Below, in pieces: positions 10,734 to 21,155 of a stretch of 64,000 nt of DNA. The notes below the pieces were generated by a model, which was not told the DNA's origin, searched no databases, and saw only the letters and a program-made list of their open reading frames with translations. The stretch is taken from positions 744,001 through 808,000 of the forward strand of contig JAQMWT010000314.1 in NCBI GenBank assembly GCA_029834535.1. Direction: 5' to 3'. Position 1 is the first letter of the stretch. The number at the start of each line of letters is the position of its first letter. A program made the translations under genes and the position numbers. This DNA comes from Chrysophaeum taylorii (lineage: Eukaryota; Sar; Pelagophyceae; Pelagomonadales; Pelagomonadaceae).

Positions 10734-13700
10734 TGGTAGCAGGTGCAGCGTTCGTTCGTTCCTGATCGAACCTGTGCTTGACTTCGTGGCGACTCTTCAT
10801 CGGCTTCAGTTCATTGCTACGTGTTCGGTTCGTTATCGTTTATCATGTCCTCGATCGAAATTAAAGATAGCAAGCTTTCGCAAAAACTTGATGCCTTCAG
10901 CGGTGAGCGACATCCTTTTCACCAATGGACCCGGCGCCTGGAAAACATGATCATTTTTTTTTCCACCGGTGATAGCATTGTCTTGACCAACGACACTTGG
11001 ACCAGCATTTCCGCCTCTGGCTGCTCTGAAGAAGAATTTGGTGTTAAGCAGCAACGTTGGTACTCTGCACTGTTCATAGCACTTCCCATGCATGATACTG
11101 ATCGTGCGGATATCCGTGAAAACCGTGATATGAACTTCACGCGGCTTGACAAGCGCATTACCGATGTTTACATGGGCCATGGGGATCGTGTCGCTCAGTC
11201 TGCAATTGCTTCCTTGCATTCCTTGGTATGCAACAATATCGATGAACTTGAGTCTTTTCTTAACAAGTTAGTTCATCACTGGTGTTCAAGTTGCTCGGCA
11301 TCATCATCAAGATTTCCCTGACACTCTTGCATTGCAATTGCTTCAGACGAAAATCCCCGACTCGATCTTGTCTAAGGATCTCATTGCATTTGACCCTATA
11401 TAAACTGCGCACATATGATGGTTTCGTTGATCGCCTCAACAGTAAAGTTTTCGATTATCTTCAGACCAAGTCTGCGCTTGTCCATGCTACGCTCCGTGAG
11501 AGTCCCCGCCATCGTGAACGTTGCAACTTTTGCGGTCGTACCAACCATCCTTCTGATAAATGCCTTCATCGTCTCAACGCTTTGCGCTCCTAACAACGTT
11601 CTAGCCCTCGCCCATCTTTCCGTTCCCGTCCTTCGCCTCCATTTTCCCGAGGTTCTTTCCATCGCAAGCGCCCTCGCCCTACTGACCTTTGTCACTTTTG
11701 TGGTATTCCTGGCCATCACCAGAAGGACTGTCGTAAGCGCCAGCGCTATTTGCTCTCACAAGCCGCCGCCCGCCCTCGCCCTCGTCCTCAATACCCACCT
11801 CGCTCCAATCCCCACTACCCACCTCAACTCAATCCCCAATACCCACCTCGACCCCATCCACCATTCTACCAAAACTATCTTTCCGCCCCCATCCTACTCT
11901 TGCCCCCATCTCAACCCTCTCCGCCGCTTCTTACGTTGCCACCCTCCACCACACCCTCTGTCCCACCTTCCACCGCCATCTCCCCTCCTGACCCATCTCT
12001 TTCTGCACCCACCTATCCGTCTTTCAATTACCATCTTCTTTCTATCTCCCCCTCCATTCATCAAGTCCTTTCCTCCGCCAATGCCCTTACCGCTCTGCTC
12101 ACCGCTCGTGAGCGCGACTACCTGCACAGCAACAACCTTCGCCTCGTCGTCTACGATACCGGCGCAAACGTCAATCTTTTCAATTCTTCTGCTGGCTTCA
12201 CTGACCTTGACAACACTCAACAGCACTCACTCAATTCTGCTATCGGCACTGGCTCTGTTTCTGGTTCTGGCACTGCTCACTTCACGTTCCCTTCCATTGG
12301 TCCTCTCGACAATCGTGGTCTTCCTTCTCCTCCACCCACTCTTTCCGCCCCTCATGGTATCCATGTCGCGTTCCCGCATACCCCTATTTCTCCTGGCCTT
12401 GGTGACAAACGGATTCTTTCGGATCATGCCCTTGAGCAAGTTGGTTACGATTGTCACACGATTCAGGCTGTTGGCCCTGCTCATCCGCAACGCATTTTAC
12501 GTCACCGCCAAACGCATCACGTTATTCCCCTGCTTCGTCGCTGTGGTCTTCTTTTGATCGTCTGTTGGATCGGCAATACGACCGCTGCGCCCTACGCGGA
12601 CTTCGTTTCACCTTTTGTGGCATTTTCTTCTTGCCCTCGCGTACATGACCCTTGTGCGTTTCCCGTTGTGTCTCAACGCACTCAACTTACCTTCGACCTT
12701 TGGCATGCTCGTCTTGGTCACTATAGTCCCTCTCATATCCGACCTTTGTCTTCTCTCGCTGTTGGCGCACCGCTTTTTCCCAGCTCCGCGTCTCTTTCTT
12801 TTTGTCCTGCTTGTGCTCTAGGTAAAATGCATGCTGCGCATGTTGGCCAACGTAAAGCACATGCCGCCACTTCCACCTCGCTTCCTGCCTCCGAGTCTTT
12901 GTCCCGTCCACGTGCCGTTGCGCCCTAGCTTATTATCCACGCCGATCTCATGTTCACAGGCGTTCCCTCTTTCATTTACCATGACCGAGCCATCCTTACG
13001 TTTGTCGATGATCATACACGCCGCCGCACACGTTACTTTGCTCCACGACACGATGCACTTACGAACGCTCGTCAACTCGAACTTTTTCTGTCTACCGTGG
13101 TTCGCCCATTTGGATATCGCATTGCCCTCATCTACACCGATCGTGACCGCTCTCTTATGGGCCAATTCGAAACCTTCTGTCTGGGCAACAACATCGCCCT
13201 CAAACGGGCACCTGCTGCTCAGTACAAAACTTCACAGGCGCACGCTTTTTCTGGTGTTGTGGAACGCTCTCATCGCGCAACTGCTGATATTACTCGCACT
13301 CTTTTGGTGCATGCGCAGCGTCCACCTGATTTGTGGCGTTGGGTCATGGAAACGGCTGACTTCATCCTCCGAGCGCATGCCAAACGCTTCTAACCCTGGT
13401 TACACGACGCCATATGAAATGCTACATGAAACTCTCCCCCGTGTCGATTTTCTTCGTGTTTGGGGCTGTCCTGCTGCAATTCTTACTGACGACAAATGGC
13501 CTACCAAAGCTATAACAGGAAGGTATCTTCATTGTGTATCCCTCTGCCGGCCCTGGCTATCGTATATTGCTTCAACGCGCCACTGGTCCCGTCATCCACA
13601 CTTCGATTGACGTTGTTTTGGACGAAAATTTTCCTATGCGCAAGTCTCTGTCCTCTCAACCCCTTCCTCCTCCTCCTCTTGTGGATTCTCGTTTTCCTGA

Positions 13701-14485
13701 CATATTTTATTATGACCCTCGTTTATCTTCCGCTGTTGCTCCGTTGTCTCCTGTTCTTGATGCTCAGGAGCCGACCTTATCGGGACTGATCACCCCAGAC
13801 GCAATACCACAACCGTCAATGGACAATACGAAACGTGCACCGTTACGTCGAGCCAAACGGGGCCGACCGCGCAAAGTCGACCAAAGCGGATTACAAGCAA
13901 ACACTCACTCATCGAACTTTCATTCTGGCGTTTGTCCACAACGCAATGTCGATTCTGTTTCCTCCTGTCACAATGTCGATTCTGTTTCCTCTGTCGATTC
14001 TGTTTCCTCCTGTCACTCTTTGTATGTCTCTTATTCTAGTTTTCGTTTGTTAGTTCATTATGTCTTCCTTCCTCTTTGTCTAGATCACACCCTTGTTGAT
14101 CCCCATGCACATGTTTATTACTCTGCTTCCGAAGAAACCTCTCAGTATTCATACATTGACGACTCAAACATTACTTCAACCCATTTACGCAAAGCTTTGG
14201 CTCAGACAAATCCTGAGCGTCCTGGCTGGTTGCAAGCCATCGCCAAAGAATATCATTCCCTCGGTCAGCTTGGTTGCTGGGATGTTGTTCGCGTTCCTTC
14301 GACTTTTTCTGGCAACATTTGTACCCTCAAGTGGATCCTCCGCAAGAAGTATGACTCTGGCCGCTTCAAGTCGTACAAGGCTCGCCTCGTTGTCCGCGGT
14401 TACACTCAGGTTCACGGCATTGATTATCACGACACCTACTCGCCGGTTGCTAACATCGTCACAATACGTGTCTTTCTAACCTTTG

Positions 14486-14769
14486 GCGTAGGTTGGCACC
14501 TAGTCGCCTCCCGGGCGGGCCGGTTGGCAGCCGGAACGTTCGCAGTGGGACGGGGTATGGCCGGGGGGCGAAGACGGAAGGTTATCGACGAGTTGGTTGT
14601 CAGTCACATCGCGGTCTCCTCGTCGCATGGCGACAAGCTTGATGGTCACTCTCCGCCGACCGACCTTTCGGCGCTCCTCGTCTACAGGCCCGTGATTCCG
14701 GACTGGCTCCTGTCGGTCCGGCCTGGCTCCCATGCTCGGGAGAGGTCTGGAGTTAGTTAGTTTAGTTAG
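14486..14769 (+). mobile_element. SINE-like retroposon S1 inside Copia copy 1
   Basis: A 284-bp insert in the RT region of Copia copy 1, absent at the same point in copy 2. It is flanked by a 9-10 bp target duplication, ctaacctttg (14476-14485 and 14770-14779). It ends with a GTTA-type tail. It shares its 3' half with the copy at 27348-27420 and most of its length with 4297-4691 in reverse, relative to which it is 5'-truncated. Confidence 0.8.
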
Positions 14770-16139
14770 CTAACCTTTGTTGCTGTTCATGACTGGGATT
14801 TGCACAAGTTGGACGTCAGCTCCGCTTTTATCCAAGCTCCCATTGACGAAGACATCTATGTCTGGCCACCCGAAGGCTATGCTCCTCGCCAACCCACCGA
14901 TGGTTCCAAGATCGTTTACAAGCTCCGTCGCTCTTGGTATGGTTGCAAACAAGCTTGTCGTAATTGGTGGCTTTATTTGGAACGCTTCCTTGTCAATGAT
15001 TGTGGTTTCGTCCGCGGATCCGGTGACACTTGCAATTACAAGCTCGTGCTTAATTCTAGCGTTGTCCTACGTCTCGTTCTTGTCGTTGATGATCTTCTTG
15101 TGGCGCACCCTCGTCATTGCCTTGGTCATTACCAAGCCTTCTTCCAACGTTTCCGAACTTTCACTGACGTCAACGAGCTTGATGTCACCACTTACGTTGG
15201 TCTTCGCATTACGCGTGACCGCCCTCGACGCACGCTCACTCTTGACCAATCCCATGCTATCCGTGAAATCCTTACCGAACATCGCTTCATCAACAGTAAA
15301 CCCGAACTGACTCCCGCTCCCAAAGGTCTTCATCTTTCTGCGGCGGATTGTCCTGCTCCTGGTTCTCCAGATCACATCTTCATGACGCGCATCCCTTTTC
15401 GTCGTATTGTTGGCTGTGTTCTATTTATCTCCATCATGACTCGCCCTGATATCACTTGGTCCGTCAATCAGTGTGCGCGTTTTTCACACAATCCTGGTAA
15501 ACCCCACTGGCACGCTTTATTTCACACTCTGCGTTATCTCAACGGTTCTCAGGATCTTGCCCTTATTCTTGGTCGCGATTCTACCCTTCGTCTCTGTGGT
15601 TATTCCGACTCCAGCTGGGCCGACGACCCTGATGACCGCCACTCCACTACTGGTTTTTGTTTTCTCCTTGCTGGCTCTATGATAGCCTACTGCTCCCGCT
15701 CGCAGTACCTCCTCGCCCGCTCTTCTTTTGAAGCTGAATTGCTCGCTCTTTACGCTGCTACTGCTGAGCTCTCATGGCCTCTCAAACTTTTTGATGACTT
15801 TGATCTCCCTCGTCACACAGTCCCAATGTATGTCGATAATAGCACCACCGTCACCCAAGTCCGTCTCCAATGTCTCACGCGGCGCACCCGCCATATTGGT
15901 ATTCGCTTTTACAGCGCCGCGTATTCGCTTTTACAGCACCGCCGAATATCATCGCAACCACATCATTGATCTCCAACACATTACTCGCCTTGACAACCTT
16001 AGCGATATTTTCACCCGCAGTACGGAAGCTCCTTCCTTCCTCCGGCTTCGTGCTCGTTACCTCACCTCGTGACTTCGCCCTGATCTCTCCTGTTTCTTTC
16101 TGCCACAATGCCTCTATTGACGTCTTCCTCCACGCTTCT

Positions 16140-16249
16140 CCTCTGTGAGCGCCTCACTTACCCCTTTTTCCTTTTTCTTTCTTTTCCAGCACCTGTGTGA
16201 GGACCTCACTTACCCCTTTTTCCTTTTCTTTCTTTTCCAGCACCTGTGT
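16140..16249 (+). repeat. Tandem pyrimidine-rich unit before the 3' LTR
   Basis: Two tandem units of the form 'cctcacttaccccttttt' followed by a C/T tract and 'ccagcacctgtgtgagg', ending at the 3' LTR. Copy 2 has the same double unit in reverse (about 32389-32500). The tract is pyrimidine-rich on the coding strand, opposite to a usual polypurine tract. Confidence 0.6.
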
Positions 16250-16339
16250 GAGGAAGCTATGACACTTACCCCAGCACCACGTATCTAGTATCTCTACGTC
16301 ATTCCCTTATCGCTAGTCTAACGCCCCATTGCAGTTACA
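16250..16339 (+). repeat. 3' LTR of Copia copy 1
   Basis: About 90 bp, starting TGAGGAAGCTATGACACTTA and ending GCAGTTACA. Several substitutions and small length differences separate it from the 5' LTR. Confidence 0.75.
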
Positions 16340-16596
16340 CCATCCGAAGGCTTTTTGCCCCCCCATTTTTGTTTGTTGATTTTTTGGATTCGGATCTTTT
16401 TTTTTTTGATTCGGATCTTTATTTAGGAAATGCCGAGGCGAAAAAGAATCCGTTATATTATGGTGTATTCGTTGAAAAACGCATTTTTTATCGGGCCGTT
16501 TCTTTCATAACGCATAGGGAAAAGAACAGAAAGTAGAGTTCCGGTAAATGGGTCTGAAACTGACTGACTACTTTTCGAATGACCCCCCCCCCACCC
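16340..16596. other. Intergenic, T-rich
   Basis: Lies between the Copia element and the 3' end of the pseudouridine synthase gene. It contains a T-run near 16388-16410. It probably includes the 3' untranslated end of the minus-strand gene. No coding signal. Confidence 0.35.
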
Positions 16597-17391
16597 CTAG
16601 TTTTTCGGGACGGGACGTAAGAGAGACGCCTGACAGCTTCGGATGTCGACGAGTCGGCGGGGCCGGAGGCAGCCGTCGACGATGGGAAACGGGTCACCCG
16701 ATGTCGCGTGGAGGAAGGTGTGGTCGTCGATAGGAAGTCGGAGATCGATCGCGTGGAGCATCATCCGCGGAGCATCGGCAAATGGTCCAGCGTCGTAGGT
16801 CGCGTCCCCGACGAGGGGGTGGCCGCAATATCGGAGATGGACGCGGAGCTGGTGACGGCGGCCCGTGCGCGGGCAGAGAAGGAGTTTTGTCACCGGGCGA
16901 CCGCGATAGGTCGCGCGCGCCAAGACAATAACGCCCGTCGTCGCTGTTTTGCCGGTCGCTGAGACGCGCATCCGAAAGGTTGGCGTGGGGGCGATGGGGG
17001 CGTTGATCTCGAAGGTATCCTGCTCGACGGTGCCGACGGCGACCGCGACGTAGCGCTTTCGCGCCGTACCGCGTTCGAAGGCCGCGGCCGCCTTGCTGGC
17101 CGCACTCTTATGGCGCGACCCCAGCAGCACCCCGCTCGTGCCGTAGTCGAGGCGGTGCGCCCACTTGACCTCGCCGACCCACTCCCGTGCGAGCGCATCG
17201 ACAGTCACGGCCTGCCCCCCGTCGTGGCTCACGTCGGGGGGTTTGTCGATGACTACGTAGTCTCGGTCGGCGAGGAGCACGCGCGGCGCGTACGATGAGC
17301 GCTGGCACCGAAGTGGCGGTGGGCCGTGCTCCGGCCACCGCCGGTCTAAACGTGCCAAAAACAATTGCCGCCTGCGCCTCCATCGCGACAT
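16597..17391 (-). CDS. RluA-family RNA pseudouridine synthase
   Basis: 264 residues. The family signature HRLDYGTSG lies at residues 79-87 with catalytic Asp82, which attacks C1' of the target uridine. The upstream 'VVIDKPPDVSHDGG' (46-59) and downstream 'RTGRRHQLRVHL' motif II and 'HPLVGDATY' are typical of RluA proteins, here RPUSD-like. There is no S4 domain. The basic N-terminus (MSRWRRRRQLFLARL) could act as an organelle presequence. The RNA target cannot be told from sequence. The gene is divergent from the 17437 gene over 45 bp. Confidence 0.93.
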   Translation of the reverse strand: MSRWRRRRQLFLARLDRRWPEHGPPPLRCQRSSYAPRVLLADRDYVVIDKPPDVSHDGGQAVTVDALAREWVGEVKWAHRLDYGTSGVLLGSRHKSAASKAAAAFERGTARKRYVAVAVGTVEQDTFEINAPIAPTPTFRMRVSATGKTATTGVIVLARATYRGRPVTKLLLCPRTGRRHQLRVHLRYCGHPLVGDATYDAGPFADAPRMMLHAIDLRLPIDDHTFLHATSGDPFPIVDGCLRPRRLVDIRSCQASLLRPVPKN

Positions 17392-17436
17392 TTATTTTTA
17401 TGGGGAAGCAGAACTAGGGTAACTATTATTACTAGT
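17392..17436. promoter_or_regulatory. 45-bp bidirectional promoter region
   Basis: The whole space between two divergent start codons. It contains tttatttttat and ACTAGGGT (17413-17420, the reverse of ACCCTAGT) followed by aactattattact. The TAGGGTAAYTATTA-like word also occurs, in the opposite sense, between the SRP receptor and CRAL-TRIO genes. Confidence 0.45.
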
Positions 17437-17880
17437 ATGGACCAGAAGGAGGAGCCGTCCTCGTCGTCGTCGTCGTCATCATCCGAGGCGGAATCGTCTT
17501 CTTTGTCTTCGGCGTTGCCACCCCAGTTAAAGTTCGGGCGCCGGACGCACTGCGAGGTGCGGATCGGGTCGCGGTTCGTGCCCACGGTGATCGAGGTCGG
17601 CGACATCGAGTGGTTCAACAGCACGCCAAGTTATTTTGAGGACGTGGAGGCGACAGTCCGCAGGCTCGACGAGGAGGAGGATATTTTGGTGAAATGCAAA
17701 AAAAACGTCGTCGAGGGTGTCGCCGTCGGGACACTCGTGAGGGTCGAGTACCGCGCGACCGCCCAGCCCGCGCCGTTCACCTACCTCGTGTCCGACGGGG
17801 GGGGCTCTTCTTACGCCCGGGTCGAGTACGCCGGGTACCAGGTCGAGGCGCGCGTATTTCGGAAAAAGCAGGCACGCTAG
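17437..17880 (+). CDS. Hypothetical protein, 147 aa
   Basis: The start at 17437 (MDQKEEPSSSSS) is preferred over an in-frame Met at 17365, because the latter would overlap the divergent synthase gene. A poly-Ser/acidic N-terminus (about 30 residues) precedes a compact domain with two similar halves, 'RRTHCEVRIGSRFVPTVIEV' and 'YARVEYAGYQVEARVF', suggesting small beta-barrel repeats (Tudor/SH3-like). That is only an impression. Its stop codon TAG shares the four bases ctag (17877-17880) with the stop codon of the convergent SRP receptor gene. Confidence 0.65.
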   Translation: MDQKEEPSSSSSSSSSEAESSSLSSALPPQLKFGRRTHCEVRIGSRFVPTVIEVGDIEWFNSTPSYFEDVEATVRRLDEEEDILVKCKKNVVEGVAVGTLVRVEYRATAQPAPFTYLVSDGGGSSYARVEYAGYQVEARVFRKKQAR

Positions 17881-19502
17881 GAGAAGAGGGCGTTGAGGAC
17901 TTGGGTGACGGAAAGCTTTTTGAGGTGGGTATACTTCTGGCCGACGCCGATGAAGACGATGGGCTGGCCGGTCGCGTAGGTAACAGAGAGGGCAGCCCCG
18001 ACCTTGTCGTCGATGCAGTCGAACTTGGTGAGGACGAGGCCGTCGATCTGGCGCTTGGTAGGAGAGAAGTTGGCGAGGGCGCGGTTGAAGAGCGTGATCT
18101 GGGAGATGCCGTCGTTCCCGACGAGGGCCTCCCCCACGAACAAGACGAGGTCGGGTTCGTTGAGGGTGACCAATTTCGCGAGTTCGCGCATCAGCTTGTC
18201 GTTGTTCTGCATGCGGCCGGCCGTGTCGACGAGGACGCAGTCCCGTTTCTTCTTGGCGGCGTCGTCGATCGCGGCCTTGGCGACCTGCGCCGGGTCCTTG
18301 AGATAGCCTCGTTCGAACAAATCGACCCCCAGGCACTTAGCGTGGGACCGGAGCTGTTCGACGGCGCCCGATCGGAAGGTGTCGCAGGCGGCGATTCCGA
18401 CGTCGAGGCCGTGGGACTTGAGGTAATAGGCGACCTTGGAGAGCGTCGTCGACTTGCCGACGCCGTTGATGCCGACGAAGACGATCACGTAGGGCTTTTG
18501 GCGCTCCTTGGCGGCCAGCACTTCGCGGAGGACGTCGGTGCTGCGCTTGGGCGTCAGCACGCGCTCGACGGCGGCAGCGAGCGCGTCCTTGACGGCGCCT
18601 CGCGCGCGCTCGAACCTGCCCAACTTCTTGCCGGCGAGCGTCGTCGCGACGCTCTCGCACACTTCCGTCGCGATCTCGGCGGCCACGTTCTTCGCGACCA
18701 GCCTCTCCCGGAGCTGCGCCATTATGGGCTCGACCCGATCGGCCGTCAGCGTCGCCGTGCCCGCGGCCGACTCCATCAGCGACGACAGCCACGACCCGCT
18801 CTTCTTCTCCTCCTCGTCTTCTTCCCACGCCGCCCGTTCCCCGTCGGCGGGGAGGTACGTCGTCGCCATGCTCGCGTCGCTCGCCTCCTCCTTCTTGGAA
18901 TAATCCAGTTCTGCCACTTGGGCGGCCGACGTTCGCTTGTGTATCGTATCGCGCCACACCTTGGGTTGCTTCTTCGTAGGCTTTTCGTCTTCCTTCTTCT
19001 TACGCCGACCCCCCTTAGTTCCCACGCCGCGCCGCCGCAGCTTCTCCTCCACCGACACCTCCGCCGCCGCCTCCTCCTCATCCTCCTCTTCACCTTCTCC
19101 TTCTTCTTCTTCTTCTCGCCGAGCGGGAGCGGGAGCGGGAGCGACCCTCCGCGGACGAGCTTCCAAATCCGAAGCGATTCTGTCGTACGACTTGTCCAGT
19201 TCGCGCGGCTGCTTCCTCACGGCACTACGCAGCCGTTCCAGGAGCTCGCCCCCAAAGTCGAGCTCCATCGACTTGTTGTACACTAGGACCAAGACGCTGT
19301 CCACGTCGTTCGCCAGACGCCATTCGACGGTGTACGACTCGATTGTTGCGCGCAGATCCCCGCCCTTCTCCTCCAACAACACGCTCCCGATCCAGCTGTT
19401 CACCACATCCTTCGCCTTGCCGCGGGACCACAACACCTTCCCGCCCTTGCGGAACACCACAACCTGCTCCACAGGAAGCGGCATGTGCTCTCCTTGAAGC
19501 AC
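17877..19502 (-). CDS. SRPRA: Signal recognition particle receptor alpha subunit
   Basis: 541 residues. Residues about 7-110 are the SRX longin-like domain that binds SRP receptor beta ('VVVFRKGGKVLW'). Residues 120-240 are a charged linker with long Glu and Lys runs. Residues about 245-330 are the helical N domain, and 335-541 the SRP GTPase G domain: P-loop GINGVGKST (344-352), insertion-box DTFRSGAVEQL (374-384), DTAGRM (426-431) and TKFD (492-495). It docks ribosome-SRP complexes at the ER membrane by forming a GTPase heterodimer with SRP54. The start may be Met1 or Met7. The last codon overlaps the convergent unknown gene, and the 5' end is 88 bp from the divergent CRAL-TRIO gene. Confidence 0.95.
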   Translation of the reverse strand: MLQGEHMPLPVEQVVVFRKGGKVLWSRGKAKDVVNSWIGSVLLEEKGGDLRATIESYTVEWRLANDVDSVLVLVYNKSMELDFGGELLERLRSAVRKQPRELDKSYDRIASDLEARPRRVAPAPAPARREEEEEGEGEEEDEEEAAAEVSVEEKLRRRGVGTKGGRRKKKEDEKPTKKQPKVWRDTIHKRTSAAQVAELDYSKKEEASDASMATTYLPADGERAAWEEDEEEKKSGSWLSSLMESAAGTATLTADRVEPIMAQLRERLVAKNVAAEIATEVCESVATTLAGKKLGRFERARGAVKDALAAAVERVLTPKRSTDVLREVLAAKERQKPYVIVFVGINGVGKSTTLSKVAYYLKSHGLDVGIAACDTFRSGAVEQLRSHAKCLGVDLFERGYLKDPAQVAKAAIDDAAKKKRDCVLVDTAGRMQNNDKLMRELAKLVTLNEPDLVLFVGEALVGNDGISQITLFNRALANFSPTKRQIDGLVLTKFDCIDDKVGAALSVTYATGQPIVFIGVGQKYTHLKKLSVTQVLNALFS

Positions 19503-19590
19503 CTAATAATTACCCTATTTATTTCCTATTGACATCATCATTCATTCATTCATTACCCGCACTGACGTACCTCGCCGATCTATCGTCGGG
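19503..19590. promoter_or_regulatory. 88-bp bidirectional promoter region
   Basis: AT-rich compared with the flanking genes. It contains ACCCTATT (19512-19519) next to an attatttcct stretch, and a tandem ATTC run (cattcattcattcatt). Both flanking genes start at its edges. Confidence 0.45.
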
Positions 19591-21030
19591 ATGCGGTCGG
19601 CGATGCGGGCCCTCGCCGCGCTCAGCGCCGTCCTGGCCAACAAGCCGGCGGCCTGGGACGCAACGACCTGGGCCGGTCCTCAGGACGGCGGCGACGACGA
19701 TGCACCCAGCAAAGAACCTCCTGCCCCGCCGCCACCGCAGTGGCCACCCCCCTACTGGCAACAACCGCAGCAGCAGCAACAATACCCCTATCCGCCGCCG
19801 CCGCCGCCGCCGCCGCAATACCCGCCGCCGCCGCAATATCCGCCGCGGCAGAACGACACCTACGGCGCCGGTGGCTACTACTACGGGTACCGGCCGCCGC
19901 CGCCGCCGCCGCCGCCTTTGACGCCCGAGCAGCGGCAGTGGCAGCAGCAGCAGCAGCAAAAACAGCGCGAGGAGGAAGAGCGACGGAGAAAGGAAGAGGA
20001 GAAGGCCCTCGCGGTCAAGGAAATGCGGGTAAGGTTCCGGTCGGTCGACGAGGGCACGCTATCGCGGTTCCTCAAGGCGCGGAAGTACGACGTCGAAGCA
20101 GCGTCGCACATGCTCGCTTCCTCGCTCCGCTGGCGACGCGCCTACGGCTGTCCGATCGACCCCGTGCCTATTGCCCACCAGCTCGCTTTGGGGGGAATAT
20201 TCGAGGCGGGGGTCGACTACGACGGACACCCGGTTATTTACCACTTTTCCGGAGGCCTCGGCCCCAACCCGAGCCCCGACCAAGTCGCGCTGGCCGCCCG
20301 CGCGGCGGTTTTCTGGATGGAACGAGCCACGCGTCGATCAAAGGACGGCAAGGTCACCGTCGTCGTCGTCCGTGACGCCGCGCTCCGCGCCGCCGCCGGC
20401 CAGCAGATGCCCTCTCACGGCGGCTTGATGGCCTCCCTCAGATACCCCCGACACCTCGCCAAAATCCTCGAGGCGAACTTCCCCGAATCCCTCAAGCGTG
20501 CTGTCATATACCCCGGCGACGCCTGGTTCGGCACGCTCTGGAAGGTTGCCTCGAGGTTTGTCGACGCCGACACGCGCGCCAAGATCCACCTCCTCCCTAT
20601 CGCTGATCGCGCCCAGCTCCTCAAGTTTGTCCCCTACAACCAGCTCCTCGTCAATTTGGGGGGTTCGAACCCCTACCGCTTCTCCCTCGACCACATCGTC
20701 CCGGGCCTCCAGAGGCGCCTCTTCCTCCAGCAGTCCCACTTCTTCCCCCACGCCCCGCGCGCCCTCCCACCACCACCCAGGCACCCGCCGGGACCCCCGC
20801 CGCACCAACAACAACAGCAACAACAACAACAGCCCTTCGGTGCAGGAGGTGGTGGTGGTGCTGGCCCCCCCCCGTCCTCCTGGCCACCGCCTCCTCCGCC
20901 CTGGCAGCAGCAACAACCACCACCACCACCACCACCACAAGGCCCGCCGCCGCCGGCGGCGTCATCGTATGCGCCCCAGCAACCTCGCCACGAGGAAGAG
21001 ACTCCCCCCGCCCCCGCGCAGGGCTACTAA
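19591..21030 (+). CDS. CRAL-TRIO (Sec14-like) lipid-binding protein with Pro/Gln-rich arms
   Basis: 479 residues. Residues 1-20 are hydrophobic and may act as a signal or organelle-targeting sequence. Residues about 42-125 are low-complexity Pro/Gln/Tyr. A coiled Glu/Arg segment (125-150) leads to a CRAL-TRIO N helix pair with 'LSRFLKARKYDVEAA'. The Sec14 lipid-binding domain covers about 185-365, with 'YDGHPVIYHFSGG' and 'NFPESLKRAVIYPG'; the latter matches the Sec14 'YPE' region. The C-terminal 100 residues are again Pro/Gln/Gly-rich. Family members carry phosphatidylinositol or other lipids between membranes. The lipid and location here are unknown. Confidence 0.88.
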   Translation: MRSAMRALAALSAVLANKPAAWDATTWAGPQDGGDDDAPSKEPPAPPPPQWPPPYWQQPQQQQQYPYPPPPPPPPQYPPPPQYPPRQNDTYGAGGYYYGYRPPPPPPPPLTPEQRQWQQQQQQKQREEEERRRKEEEKALAVKEMRVRFRSVDEGTLSRFLKARKYDVEAASHMLASSLRWRRAYGCPIDPVPIAHQLALGGIFEAGVDYDGHPVIYHFSGGLGPNPSPDQVALAARAAVFWMERATRRSKDGKVTVVVVRDAALRAAAGQQMPSHGGLMASLRYPRHLAKILEANFPESLKRAVIYPGDAWFGTLWKVASRFVDADTRAKIHLLPIADRAQLLKFVPYNQLLVNLGGSNPYRFSLDHIVPGLQRRLFLQQSHFFPHAPRALPPPPRHPPGPPPHQQQQQQQQQPFGAGGGGGAGPPPSSWPPPPPPWQQQQPPPPPPPQGPPPPAASSYAPQQPRHEEETPPAPAQGY

Positions 21031-21105
21031 CGTCCGTAGCGAGCGAGCGAGCGAGCGAGCCAGAGACATCATCATTGTGGCGCGACGTGACGTCGGGAGC
21101 AGCCA

Positions 21106-21150
21106 GCTAGCCTAGGCTAGGCTAGGCTAGGCTAGGCTAGGCTAGGTAGG
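21106..21150 (+). repeat. (GGCTA)n tandem repeat next to a start codon
   Basis: About seven to eight copies of a 5-bp unit that ends five bases before the ATG of the MATH/BTB gene. It is not a known telomere repeat. Confidence 0.85.
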
Positions 21151-21155
21151 TGAAA

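Larger units (their letters stand above)
10627..16339 (+). mobile_element. Copia-type LTR retrotransposon, copy 1
   Basis: Fossil Ty1/copia element of about 5.7 kb. Order of parts: short 5' LTR (10627-10733), primer-binding region at 10734, gag-like region with CCHC-type zinc knuckle (10844-11600), aspartic protease region (DTGA-type motif near 12155), integrase (about 12950-13400), reverse transcriptase (about 14230-15250), RNase H (about 15600-15960), and 3' LTR. It is about 95% alike to copy 2 at 32295-37757 over long stretches. It is broken, with several breaks, and also carries a SINE-like insertion (14486-14769). The two LTRs differ by several substitutions and small indels, so it is older than copy 2. 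No matching target duplication was seen. Confidence 0.9.

Noticed and set aside
18337-18957. 206-residue Arg/Gly-rich frame opposite and within the SRP receptor gene, and the 530-residue plus frame 17694-19286
   Set aside because: Shadows of the SRPRA frame, which carries all GTPase motifs.
21106-21150. Telomere-like repeat
   Set aside because: The 5-bp GGCTA unit is not a known telomere repeat, and it is short and internal.
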